Shown here: positions 12,901-27,059 of the stretch, one piece after another | Numbering within the stretch: position 1 is the first letter of the stretch | Layout: every line of letters begins with the position of its first letter | NCBI RefSeq assembly: GCF_011397635.1 | Contig: NC_064758.1 | Coordinates: 21,846,513-21,910,512, forward strand | Source of the DNA: Epinephelus fuscoguttatus | Taxonomy: Eukaryota > Chordata > Actinopteri > Perciformes > Serranidae | DNA length: 64,000 nucleotides | Reading direction: 5' to 3' | Notes under the pieces: generated by a model | Database searches by the model: none | What the model was told of the DNA's origin: nothing | What the model saw: the letters and a program-made list of their open reading frames with translations, nothing else | Program-made: the position numbers and the translations under genes

Positions 12901-15900
12901 TCACCCCGAGAGGTTTAGGGTGCCAGGGTGTTGCAGGCAGGTCTATGGCTTCCTCCTGCTCATCATCTTCACTCTCCTCTCCTGACAGCAGGCTCTGGTC
13001 GAAGGGTTGTTGAGGTTGTGCCTCCACTTCCACAGTTTTGTTGCCTTCCTCCTCTGGGACGTTTTCTGATTGCCCGCTTTGAAGGCAAGAGAAGGCAAAA
13101 AATGAGAATGATGCAGTATGTTAGACAATAGATCGACACAAAAAAATATTCAGATTAACAAATTAGCATCAAGACGTCAGCATCTTGATGACTCTCCATT
13201 TTTACCATTGAGAACATGTGTTTTTTCAAACTGAATGTTCTGTCAGATCAACACAATGATTGTTTATTTTGTATGCTTGTCTGTTGTGTGTGAAATAAGA
13301 AAACTGTGATGACAACAGGTTGATACAGAGATTGCGTACAATGCTAGCAGGTTAGCTGTGCACTTCAGGTAACCACATGTATATCTGGAGACCTGCAGGA
13401 TGAGTATGTAATGATGTTGTTGGACTTTCATGTCATTTTGCCCTTGTTTATCTCGGCCCAAGACTTAGAGAATTACAACTTAGCAACAATTTGTATTGAT
13501 TACTCAAGAGGTATTTTGGTGAATCAAATGAACTTTTTTAATACGGAAAAAAAAATCCTATTTCATACCTGAGAATGTGACAATTGCTGTTGAAGTTGTG
13601 TTTACTGCCCTGAGTTGTTATTTTGTCTTCAAAAGCTTCCAGGTGTTGTGCTTTGTCTTTTGATTTGACAAGAAGCTGCTCCATCTCTCGACCTGCGGAG
13701 CCTGTTTTCTGCTCCTCTGCCAATTGATCGACAGTCTTAGTCCTTCCTAGTGATTTCTGCTCCTGCTGGTGGATGGAATCAGTCTGTGTAGAAATAATAG
13801 CACAGGGAAGAAAAAGGAAGCATTACATCCCATCCCAAACAAATGATAAAATCTTGCATGTTTTTGTATCAAATAACAAATTCAACTTCTCAGACAAAAG
13901 ACTCATATTTCTGGAGAATAATGAAAAATAAATATACTGGTAACATTATTGGACAAAAGGCCATAAAAAAGGCACTGAGCGTTTACATTGCATATAAGCT
14001 CCCGGCTGCACGGCCTCTTCCTCCCTGGATCCAGAACTCCGCACTGTTTGTTCAGTTCACATTCTTTCTCTATGGGAAAGAAAGCAAACACAGTAGTCAG
14101 TGAGCAACAGCGGGACACAGACAATCAACGTGATCCATGCTACTGGAGAGATTACAGCCCACCACATGGTCATATTTTTAAAAAAACGCAATAATTATGG
14201 ATTCAATCTCCTTCTGCTTCTGCTGTATACAACATAAAATACCCAGGCTAATAGACTATATGTTTACTGATCCTTGACAGTTTAGAGACATGGCACAAAC
14301 ACAGCAGGGGAAGGTAATAACAGATATATAAATAGCACACATACTATTGTTTTTGTGAATCCGGCTGTAAGTTCTTGTGCCCCTCAGAGGACTGTGAGAC
14401 TCACTGGACTGCCCGGCTGTGGGCTTCTGCACTGAGAGTTTCCCTGACGGAGAAGTGGAGGAGGAGCAGTGGCCGGGGGGCAGGGGTCCTGAGTGCCACG
14501 GAGGGACCTTAGGGCGAGGCATGGAGGAGGAGGAGTGGTGTGGGAGGGGAGTGTTCTCTTGAGGGAACTTCTCCCCTGAAGGAAAACTGCAGAGGGAGTC
14601 AGAGGGGTAAATCACAGAATTAACTTGTGAGATTTATGCAAGTCAGGCTTGGAATTTAGATACAAATTGTGACTAAATTCAGGTTTATACAAGTTACAAA
14701 TGACATAAAACCAAGTAGTTTCTAACTGGGATCAGATTGCAAAGCATTTTGAAATGCTGATTGACATTATTCTCTGTGTACATGGTTTCTTTGGGGCCCT
14801 GCCAGCTGGGTCAGTGATATACTGAACTTGTAAATAAACAAAGAGAGTTACTACATTCAGTGTCAACAATAAAAACTAAACACATTTTTTTCTTCAATGA
14901 CACAAACAAATGTTATATTGTCCCACACACATCTATCTACTTCCACCATTCATTTCAACAAAGCAACACTATGAAAAACCAATCAACAAGCTTCTCCTAA
15001 ATCAGAATAATTCCCTGAGTTGCTGTGAAGTAAACAATCTTAACCAGTACCTCACTGCCTCCCTCTGGGTCTTGCCAGGCCTGTGCTGGTGTACTGGTGA
15101 TGCTGCTGAGGAAGAGGCACTGGCCTCATGACATCTGCCAGCTTTCTGCTTCTCTTTAGAGGAGGAATGATTTGAAGGAGAGCGAGCAGGGCGTGGTCGC
15201 TGCTGTGGAGCCAAAGTTGAGGATGTTTCACACATCTTAGTGAGAGGACCATGCCGCCGCTCACAGTGCTTCTCGAAGGCTTGAGGCTTCACCACCTGGC
15301 CACAGTGGCTGCACACCACCAGATAGATCTCATCGTGTGCCGGGCAGTGGCCAAATGTGTGCATATCTGTGGAACAGAATACGACAGAGTTAAAGGTCCA
15401 GTGTGTAGGATTTACAGGGATATACGTGCAAAAATGGAATATTATATAATAAGTACGTTTTCTATAGTGTATAATCATCTGAAAATATGAATCACTGTAT
15501 TTCTATTACCATGGAATGAGCCATTTATATCTATGTAGGGAGCTGGTTCTTGTCTTCTACGGAAATAGCCATGTTACACTGCCATGTTTCTACAGTAGCC
15601 CAGAATAGACAAACCAAACATAGGAGCCAGTGCAACAGCCACCGCAATTAGCAGCCCCTCAGCGATGAATGTTGGAATAACAATGAAACTGCTTTATTCA
15701 TTGTTTTTACCAGTTTAAATGACCAGAGGCCTGTACTGCAGAGCCAGTTCAAATTACCCTGAATATCTTTTCATTATCTGGTTTGACTAACCCTAACATT
15801 GGCCGTCTGGATAATGGGTACTACAAAGCAGGTTATCAACTCTGGGTTTTCCTATCCAGCCACGAGCTTGTTCATGTGAAAGAGGCGGGGTGTTAATTAT

Positions 15901-17776
15901 GAGCGAGATCATCAGAACCATGAATGAAGTATTTCATCTGATATGAGATGAAATACTACCGAAAGCGTCTCGGACTGGGAGACAGTAAAATGTCAATGGC
16001 ATGGGATGTAAATGATACTCTGAAATCTTATAATGTAAAAATGAACATTGAAAATAATATCCAAAAATTCACTGTCGGCTGAGACTTAAATTACATGCAG
16101 GAATCACTGAGCTTTGGGCCTATGTGACATTTGTATAGACTATTTTTTACCGTTTAGTTGGATGATGATAATACTACTCTGAATATGTCACATAACACAC
16201 CTTCAAGTGATGCCAGACTGTTTCTGCTGCTGAAGTGAAGGGTGGAAAAGTAGTTAATGACTACTAAGGTCTATCTGACCAAATGAGGCATTTATAATAA
16301 AGGGGGGCAATTAACAGTGTGTGGATTATTTTACTAATAAAATATTATTTGTTTTATCCTGGTTCTGTGTCTCATGTTATTTTGAGCTGCGCTAATGGAA
16401 ACACAATGTAATAGTAACAGCACTATCACTGCAGACTAAAATAAACTTTGCATAAGTTTAAATACAGCTAAAATCATGTGTTATAAACAATCTCTCTGTT
16501 TGTCAGAAGCTATGTGACTTATCCCTGTATAAAGAGAACCAGCTTCATAGTACTGAAAACCCAGGGTTCACCCTGAAGTTCGCTAACTTCAAATCTTGCT
16601 TTGTAGTAGAGGCCTCAGGTCCATTTGTTTTGAAGAGGGGGAGACCCTCTTCAAATAATTCTGCTCCTGGTAAAACTCTCCTAAATAATGAACACTGAAG
16701 CAGTGCTCACCAGGAAAAGATCCAGCTGGTTGCAATCTGTACTCCTCACTGCTAGATGCCACTAAATTCCCCTAAATCTTACACACTGTTCCTTTAAAGC
16801 AAAACGCATGAACCTAAGGTAATGCTGAATGCCCTCAGAGTGATTGAGATCTTGACCTTAGCACTGTATCTACTGCTATGCACCAAATCACTGGACAAAT
16901 TCCCTATATGCTATATCTGCAAACCTACTTGAACACATGAAAACATTGAGTCACCTTCTTTGCCGAGGGTCATGGTCTCGGAGCGGGTACTCCCATACTT
17001 GCTGCTGTCTTCAACACTGGACCCAGCTGCATGAAAGGGAAAACAGTCCACATTAAATAATGGGATAAGACATTAACGTTATAGCATCTACCAAGAAGCA
17101 CAGTTACTGATATCTGGGCTTTTTGATGAGTAAAACCCGGAACAAGTCGCTCACATCAGTCCGTGCTCCAGATTTGAGGAGGTTTCACCGGGTTTTACTC
17201 ATGAAATTTAAATGGTATCCAGATAAAATTCAATTATTTAAACTTCTCCTATCAAACACCCAATGCCAGCTGCTAGCTTGTTCTGTGGTCCAGTCGCTGC
17301 TGCTGCCTGGTACATTTCTGTTAGCAAACTGGACAAATCCTACTTAAGTAGTGTTGCTGTGTTTGCTGTGACAGTAGCTGACAGGCTAATGCTAACGGTG
17401 CCTTTACCTGTTCACAGGTAAGCAGCTCGCCTTCAATTAACTATCTACTGTTTTATTAAGACATTACAAAATGCCCCAAAACCCTTTATTTTAATGAGTT
17501 TATTGTTTGTTGCCAGTTAACATTCCTTGCAAACTCACCCTGCGCTAGGACCCAGCGGGTCTTTTGTTTGGGTCGCCCTGTGTACCGCTGCTCTATGTGT
17601 ATGTAACAACAAATAAATCACAGGACGTGGACACCGTGACGTGATGAACACCAGGTACAGGGCAGGGAGAGCGACTCACCGTCAGATGGTACACTATTCA
17701 CCCTATCTACCCAACAACTCCAGTTTAATCCCACAAAGTCGTCGAGATTAGGATTTCGCCGATCCACAGCGGCCAT
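9931..17776 (-). CDS. atxn7l2: Ataxin-7-like protein 2
   Basis: Relative of ataxin-7, the subunit that tethers the deubiquitinase module to SAGA; expected to be nuclear. Coding exons in gene order: 17776-17680, 17026-16955, 15366-15051, 14586-14345, 14069-13987, 13783-13569, 13076-12905, 11266-11145, 10591-9931. All junctions are GT-AG, the phases agree, and the total is 1980 nt (659 aa; human about 720). Residues 57-96 form the N-terminal zinc-finger block ([10 protein letters not shown]75/C78, EKHCERRHG). Residues 243-275 are the SCA7 domain ([12 protein letters not shown]). Exon 7 encodes an acidic stretch ([10 protein letters not shown]). Exon 8 encodes the conserved box [19 protein letters not shown]...[12 protein letters not shown]. 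The Ser/Pro/Arg-rich C-terminus ends in LEKRSNS. The expected SCA7 His is Asp (D272). A good donor (GTGAGT) lies two bases after the stop, so a further 3'UTR exon is possible. Confidence 0.93.
11466..12851. mobile_element. Foldback element with TTAA flank, in atxn7l2 intron 7
   Basis: Begins TTAA-AGGAATA (TTAA at 11462-11465) and ends TATTCCT close to a TTAA at 12853-12856. Long arms pair with each other: for example aacaacagcaaaactac near 12150 pairs with tagttttgctgttgtt near 12655, and aaacagacagccctttt near 12253 pairs with aaaagggctgtctgttt near 12551. It fills almost the whole intron. A shorter copy of the same family lies at 58158-58732. No transposase is present. Confidence 0.75.
15394..16793. 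mobile_element. TTAA-flanked non-autonomous transposon in atxn7l2 intron 2
   Basis: Flanked by TTAA on both sides (15390-15393 and 16794-16797). Inverted termini are aggtccagtgtgtaggattt at the left and, read inward from the right, aggaacagtgtgtaagattt. A second copy is at 54171-56032. TTAA targets fit piggyBac- or Kolobok-type transposition; no transposase remains. The left end lies 23 bp from the 3' splice site of atxn7l2 exon 3. Confidence 0.8.
15727..16615. mobile_element. Nested inverted-repeat element inside the TTAA transposon
   Basis: Starts AGGCCTGTACTGCAGAGC and ends in the inverted match (read inward: AGGCCTCTACTACAAAGC). CAG directly flanks both ends, a possible 3-bp target duplication as in PIF/Harbinger elements. 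The sequence outside it continues the host element, so it inserted second. Confidence 0.65.
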
Positions 17777-17870
17777 TGCTGCTCTTGCGCGCTCACGAGG
17801 TGAAATCGTCAGGCCACGCGCTTACAGCCGCGTCACGAAGCTCGCGGCCGCGTTTCACTGTGTGGTCGTG
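17777..17870 (-). promoter_or_regulatory. CpG-rich atxn7l2 promoter and 5' leader
   Basis: About 95 bases immediately upstream of the atxn7l2 ATG (17776-17774 on the minus strand) carry many CG dinucleotides (ttgcgcgctcacg, agccgcgtcacg, ctcgcggccgcg) in otherwise AT-rich surroundings. No TATA box seen; the start site cannot be placed. Confidence 0.5.
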
Positions 17871-18359
17871 AACAAATAATAACGACCAGGGTATAGATGT
17901 TTATAAAACTGTCCTTTAGACATCTGAACAAGAATTTACAGCAAATGTTGCCAGCAGCAGAATATCTATTAAACCCTGCACAGAGTTATGCATGAGTGAA
18001 ATTCACTCCCTCCACACGTCACACAGGAAAACAATAAAACGATTTAGATTTAAAATTCTACTAAAGCAGCACCTCTTGACTTAGATTATCTATTAAACAG
18101 ACAAAGTATATAGGTGTCAAAGCCTAAATAATTTATATCAAAGGTAAGCTTGACTGTGTCATGTGTCTCAGGATGTGAAGGGTCTGTCTTTGTTTGTGGA
18201 GCAGGGACATTTAATTGATGATTGTTTTCTGTTAGTATGCTAATTATATTTTCATGTTTTCCAAAGGAGCTAACAAGAAAAGGTGACCTATAATATGATT
18301 CATACACTGTAATGAACTCCATCAGGAGCGAAACTTAGCCCCAAACTGGCAGTTACGTA

Positions 18360-18592
18360 CCAAATTAAATCATGGAAAAAGTATATCTTATTTATTGTAT
18401 TAGGAGGGGCTGTCTTGTTTGTCAGTGTCAGTGTTTTAGTCTAGTCCTGTTATTTTGTTCAGTGTTATATGTGAGTTGTTTTTGTGCACTGTCACAATTG
18501 TAAAGTTGTTGTGGACCTCAGGAAGAATAGCTGCTGCAATGCAGAAGCCTGTGAGGATCCTACTAAACTAAACTAAACTAAACTAAACTAGC
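18360..18592 (+). mobile_element. LINE-type 3' end with (CTAAA)n tail
   Basis: Contains ggacctcaggaagaatagct and ggatccta followed by about five ctaaa units at 18562-18591, the layout of a 5'-truncated fish LINE 3' end. No coding part is present. Confidence 0.6.
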
Positions 18593-21187
18593 AGAATACA
18601 TTTCAGATCTACAACAGCCTGAGTGTGATTCTGGATATGTCAGGGGCATGCAACATAATGGAAGTTAAATTGTACACTGTAAAAAAACAGTTTCATGGGT
18701 TTAATGGATAGTGCTTCAAATAAAAGTCTTAAAGTCTTTCAGCATAAAAAAACATGTCTATTTCAGTAATGTGTTTTTGTCAGTTGACAACTTATTTTAA
18801 GAAGTTGGTCAAAATCAAAGACATGTTTGGGTTGGATAGAATTAAAATAAATAAGTTTGAAAATCTTTAATATGACCAACATAACTTTTGGATAAATATT
18901 AAGTAGGTTTTTCAAGGTCAAAGCAAATCATGCTGGTTGTACTGAACTAACTGAGTTTGTCAGATAATAAAAGACTCACTCAAGAGTGCCAGAGTTGGAG
19001 CTACTTAGAAAGATACATGCAACTTGTTATCTTAATTTGTTAAAGCTGAACCAGTGGACTATTTTTTAGAGCGATGGCTTCCTTGCAAAATGTTTTATTG
19101 CATATATGCTTTACAACCACTATACTAAAAACATGTCTGATTGAAAATGAATGTAATAAGGATAGAGATTCCTAAGCAGTTGTCACCCACCCATATTCAA
19201 GTATGTTCAAAATGTCACCTCCAAAATAAAGCTAAGCTAAGACAGGCAACCACGCACTGCCATCCAAAATAACTATGAACTGCAGTTCAACATGCAGTTT
19301 GTGCAAGGCTAACCCCAGCAGTAGCTGTTGCTGGAATGCTGTGGGGAGGTATAATCATTGTCAGTCATTTACTGTAGGCTATGTACAGCCTGTAGCCACT
19401 GTACTGTCTACTTTATTACTTTTAAATGTGTTACAAAGTGTAAAACTAGAATGTATGATGAGAGTGATTTGTAGGCTATATCAGTGTACAGTGTTCTAGT
19501 TTTGAAGTGTTAGTATGACATAAAAATGTCATAAAAAGGTCATAGTACAGTGTGCAATGAAAAAAGTTATTAAAACATAATAGTATGTCATAAAAAAGTC
19601 ACAGTGTCTGCACTCTACCTGACCCTCAATCGTAAGATGGCTCCCTTTCGTACCTAGAGTCGTCAAACCTTTTAGAGCCCTGATTCAAGATTTTTGTTCC
19701 AAAATGCTCTAAAATGAGTTTAGCTGTTAAGTTTCTGGAGGAAATCTCCTCTGACCCACCTGGAGGGATGGGTTGCAAAAGATGAAATCTATGGCTCTGC
19801 ACAAAAGCAGATATAGGGTAGTAACACAAAGAGCCAACACGTGCCCAAGGCCTGCACACCTGTTTTCTTAGTTGAATTGCACTTTGGATTTTTGCATTTA
19901 ATTTGTGAAGCTGAATCATAATATTTTTTTCTGATTAACTTACTAGTGTATCAAATGTTAAAAGATCAGTGAAATATACCCATCACAGTTTCACAAAGTT
20001 CAAGGTGCTCAAATTCATCACTTCACTGGACTGAAGAGGTTCTCACGAAGGATCATGCATGTGTGTGTGATGTTTTTGTCTTCACTGAATGATGATGCCT
20101 GATGGAAGAGGCATGTCTGCCACCTAGTGAGTGTCAAACTGCACTGCATGTTACCTGGCCTTGTCTAATGCCTAATTACTGATAAAACAGTATCAGCTCT
20201 TTGACAAATTACAGTTCACTTTGTAAATCTAATGCTCAGTGTGTGAGAAGTGTTAGATCTTATTCACCTGTATGATGAAAACATTATGTTCAGTATGTGT
20301 GTTATCAGCAGTAAAACCATCAACCATAAAATCAGACACGTAACAAGTCCAGTTCTTCCTTTTAATGATGCACAGCATTTCATGACCATGCAGTATCTTC
20401 CTGGACTGCAACAGAAACTTCAGTCTCATTCATGTGACACTTTTATCAACGCAGTGGTGGATTAAACTAGTAACTGAATCAAGCAAGGCTTTATCAAAGT
20501 GGGAAATCATCACAATGGCAGTAATAAAGAAAAGAGCTCGTTTTATAACAAAATAGAGGTAGAAGCCAGGCAAACACAAGAAAAAGTGTTAATTAGTTAC
20601 AGGCTAGAAATCAGTCGATTTTTACTCACCACTAGCTAAGGCTGTACAATTAGTAATACATTGGCTTTGAAATACTGTAGTATCTTGCTGGGGTATTTTA
20701 TTTATTTAGAAATCTAAACATCTAGGAAAAAGATTGGAAATTCTGCCTAATAACTCATAATTTTTAAAGGTAAAATTCATAAAGAGCGAACGTGCTCCAC
20801 ATACATCCCCTACATTCAACATACCATTCAGATGTTGGGCTAAAACATTTCATTTATATAGTGAAATGATGAGGTGCAACATAACACACACAAAAAAATG
20901 AAATAAAATTACTTTCACCCTTTCACAAATAATCTCATCATGGCAACTGGATTCAACTATTTTAACATTACTTCATTGTAACTACATATAGTGATGCCTA
21001 TTACATGTTTTAGGATGACAGAAACAGGATTTTCTCTAGACTCGTGTAAATAATAAATGCACTTCAAGTATTTAATATTTATCAGCCCTGAGTTTTTTTT
21101 TTGTTTGTTTTTGTTTTTTAAGATAAAGCTGATGGCTGAAATGACAGGCTGTTGACAACTGGAAGGTTGCAGTCCACATCTGCCGTA
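18593..21187. other. Gene-free spacer between atxn7l2 and sypl2
   Basis: No exon recognised. Around 19515-19600 there are three degenerate copies of a tatgtcataaaaa-type motif. Poly-T runs occur at about 21094 and 21117. Otherwise AT-rich with no structure that I can name. Confidence 0.5.
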
Positions 21188-21975
21188 CCATCTGAGATAT
21201 AACGGACACTTTGTTTTTGATACCTGGGTATAAATATGTTAAAGGTTCTGTAGGCCTATGTAACTTTTTTTTTTTTTTTTTTTTTTAACCAATAATTGTT
21301 TTATATGAAACCCTACTATTTGCAATGACTTTTTATCAGCTAAGGTTACACACAGCAACCAACACTAGATCAATACAATGCAGCTTACTTTGGCAGCTAG
21401 CTGGCTACCTTAGCTTGCTTACTCGCTAATGTTATCCCTAGCAAAAGTGGATTTGTTGGTTGGCTAGCTTACCAAATTACCTCCCCAGCTAACATGATGC
21501 ATGATACCGACTTGTGTCTTATGACAACTGGTGCTAATTTAGCCATCATTAAATCATATAATGGTACAAAGTGCTTTCTACTAGCCAAAAGTAATGGCTG
21601 AATCTTCAGTACCATCTGAGATATAAGGGACACTTTGTTATCGATACCTGGGTATAATTGTTTTATATGAAACCCTACTATTTGCAAATGACTTTTATCA
21701 GCTAAGTTACACACAGCAACTTACACCGGATCAATAAAGCGCAGCTTACTTGGGCTTACGGCTAGCTGGCTACCTTAGCTTGCTTGATCGCTAACATTAT
21801 TACTAGCAAAATACGATCTGGGTGGATCTGTTGGTTGGCTAGCTTGCCAAATTACCTCCCCAGCTAACGTGATCCACAATACCAACTTATGTAATATGAC
21901 AACTGGTGCTTATTTAGCCAACAATAAATGATATAACGGTACAAAGTGGTTTCTACTAGCCAAAAGTGATGCAGC
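21188..21975. repeat. Diverged tandem duplication, two units of roughly 370-410 bp
   Basis: Unit 1 (about 21188-21597) and unit 2 (about 21611-21975) share long blocks: accatctgagatataa, ttttatatgaaaccctacta, cacacagcaac, gttggttggctagctt, accaaattacctccccagct, ctactagccaaaagt. Unit 1 carries an extra ~60 bp (about 21230-21292) with a long T-run that is missing from unit 2. Confidence 0.85.
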
Positions 21976-22319
21976 AGCAGCCAATGAGTTATCCACAGCC
22001 TGAGCTAATGTTAGCCAGCTAATGTTAGCTATTCTACATGGTTACTTGTAACATGAGCTGGTAATGTAAACTGCAAAAGCCACTTAGTATCATGGAACCA
22101 ATGGTCCAAATGAAATATGGAAAGATTGCAGATAGTGACATTATTCTATGTGTGACTGAAATTATCTTACAGGCTTCCGTCAACATGATGATGGTCAATC
22201 AGTGTTAGTCTCGTGCTCATGGAAGTGTGAGTAACAGGAGGCTGACTGCAGTTTACTTAATGCCCTCACAGAGAGGGTTCAGTAATGATAAGAATTTTCT
22301 TTAAGTTACAACAGAACCT
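21243..22319. mobile_element. TTAA-flanked element downstream of sypl2
   Basis: TTAA at 21239-21242 and 22320-22323. Inverted termini are AGGTTCTGTaggcctatgtaac at the left and, read inward from the right, AGGTTCTGTTGTAAC. No coding capacity. It encloses unit 2 and most of unit 1 of the tandem duplication and ends about 240 bp from the sypl2 stop codon. Confidence 0.6.
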
Positions 22320-22507
22320 TTAAAACAGGAAAAACAAGCATCTATTTGAAAAACATTTGACTGCAAAAATTTCCTGTATTGATTTAACTACAAAAAGTTC
22401 AAATCCTAAATATAAAATTAATACGTAGCAAAAAAGGATCAGTCTGTTCTGAATATGTGTATCTTGTAATCTGCAGTATTTTTTTAACAATTAGTACAAA
22501 TGACTCA

Positions 22508-22513
22508 TTTAAT
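22508..22513 (-). terminator. Possible sypl2 polyadenylation signal (ATTAAA)
   Basis: Variant hexamer on the minus strand, 43 bases after the sypl2 stop. That would give a very short 3'UTR; no canonical AATAAA was found on the minus strand in the next few hundred bases. Confidence 0.3.
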
Positions 22514-22556
22514 AACACTACATGTTAGAAAATTGTGAAACGAGGAAGCTGTGTGG

Positions 22557-25255
<2,699 letters not shown>

Positions 25256-25592
25256 CGTGTGTCCGGAAATAAAGAGCCGATAGTATCGATGATGTTTCTC
25301 CTTTGCTGGGTCTTTAGTTTGGCAGCTCTCTTGTTTCTCGGGGATCTTGGGCTTGTCAAACTTTTCTCCAACTTCAGCGGATCGTAGTAGATGGCACGTG
25401 ATCACTGACGCTGAGGCGTCGACAGGGGCGCTGCTAGGACGGAGTGGACCAAGAGGTGCAGTGGGTTCAGATGTTTGAGTCTGTGTCTAAGAAGACTGTG
25501 CTTCACATTTTGTAAACTAACCATTACATGTAGCAGTACAATGTAAGTCCTAGGATATGTTTGTGTGTGTGTGTGTATGCAGATATATGCTA
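25256..25592. other. Upstream region of sypl2
   Basis: Probable 5' leader and promoter of sypl2 near 25256-25440 (some CG content, no TATA box recognised), followed by a short (GT)n tract at 25561-25576. Confidence 0.35.
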
Positions 25593-26025
25593 ATCAGCCA
25601 AAACATTAAAACCACTGACAGATGAAGTGATCAACATTGACCATCTTGTTGGAAAACCTTGGGTTCTGACATTCGTGTGGATGCCACCTGACATGCTCCA
25701 CCCACCTAAACACCAGTGTAGACCAGGCACCCCGCCTCATGGCAACAGCACCCCCCAGTAGCAGTGGCCCCTAGCAGGACAGTGCACCATGCCACACCAC
25801 AACAACTGCTCAAGGGTTCAAAGTGTCAGCCTGACCTCCAAAGTCCCCACATCCCGATCAGAAGGGGTTTACTTGGTCAACGGTGGTCGGGTGGGTGAGT
25901 GGAGTGCATCAAGTAGCATCCACATGAATGCCAGCACCCAAGGTTTCCCAGCAGAACATTGCACTGTAACAAGATGATCAATATCATTCACTTCAACCGC
26001 CAGTGGTTTTAATGTTTTGGCTGAT
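25593..26025. mobile_element. MITE with perfect 25-bp terminal inverted repeats
   Basis: 25593-25617 (atcagccaaaacattaaaac and five more bases) is the exact reverse complement of 26001-26025. Inverted similarity continues for about 100 bp inward: the gatcaacattgaccatcttg and accttgggttctgacattc blocks at the left are mirrored at the right. It is therefore a long-TIR foldback element of 433 bp, of a Tc1/mariner-like kind common in fish. No transposase. Confidence 0.85.
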
Positions 26026-26047
26026 CGGTGTGTGTGTATGTGACAGA

Positions 26048-26082
26048 TATATATATATATATATATATAAAGAGAGAGAGAG
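26048..26082. repeat. (TA)n-(GA)n microsatellite
   Basis: About eleven TA units followed directly by about six AG units, just outside the MITE right end. Confidence 0.9.
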
Positions 26083-26249
26083 ATTGGCAGACACAGGCAG
26101 ACCTGGCTGCCTGGAGAAGACAGGCTTTGTCAGTTCTGTCCCCAGTGACAGGTGGAGACAGAGCAGGGTTTCCTGCTACAATATAGCACATATCTTTTTG
26201 TTCAATTAGGACAAACTATGAAGTCTTTTGAACAAATAAAAAAATAATT

Positions 26250-26990
26250 TAATCTTCCGCAGACAGATTTCTATAGATATTTACAAGTTAGACATTTCTT
26301 ACACAAAAAAGATGACCTTATTAAGATTCAAACTCCAAAGGCAGATCAAAGGTTGTTGATGAATCTACAAATTAATAATGCAATGGGCAAAATCATCTCC
26401 AGTATGTATAGTGCATTTTGACTATGTATTAGACTGATTCACACTATATTAAATCCAAATGGGAAAATGAGCTACAAATACCAGAATCACTTCCCACTGA
26501 GACCTGGAATAAGATCTGTTCAGGGTCTCACATGGTCACTAGATCAAATACATGGAGAGAATTCAGATGGAGTCTTATTGTATGCTTCTTTTGAACACCT
26601 CACGTAACCTGTACATTTGATACTTCTGCATCTGGTGTTTGCTGGAGGGCATGCGGAGAGATGTCGGCTAACTATGTTCATACATTCTGGGCGTGTCAAA
26701 AGCTAAGACTTATTGGGACAACATATATGTAACGTTTGGGATGTTTTTGTTATTAACATGTTAAATGTAAACTCCAAGATTTTGATTCACTCTCTAACCA
26801 GACTAAAAGGCAACATCTGCTTGGAGAAAATAGTGTCAGCACTTTAGATGCAGCAAGATATGTCAGTGCATGTCGCAACTTGAGAGACAACCAACACAGC
26901 AACGTTAATCCCATCACAGATCACACTCCGTCTTTTTATTTACTCCTTTGCTTAATATGTTTTTTTTCTCCTTTAAAGTTTATGTCTATG
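26250..26990 (+). mobile_element. Decayed L1-like LINE, C-terminal part of ORF2
   Basis: Plus-strand translation gives QTDFYRYLQVRHFLHKKDD from 26260, an L1-type motif, then after several frame breaks CWRACGEMSANYVHTFWAC from 26640. The latter fits the Cys-rich C-terminal motif of L1 ORF2 (C-x3-C-x8-H-x4-C here). Stops and frameshifts show it is dead. Confidence 0.75.
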
Positions 26991-27059
26991 CATTTGTAAT
27001 AATATATTGTTATTAATTGCTTTCAAATTTTCACTGTCTTAAATTGTAATTGTGCTTTG

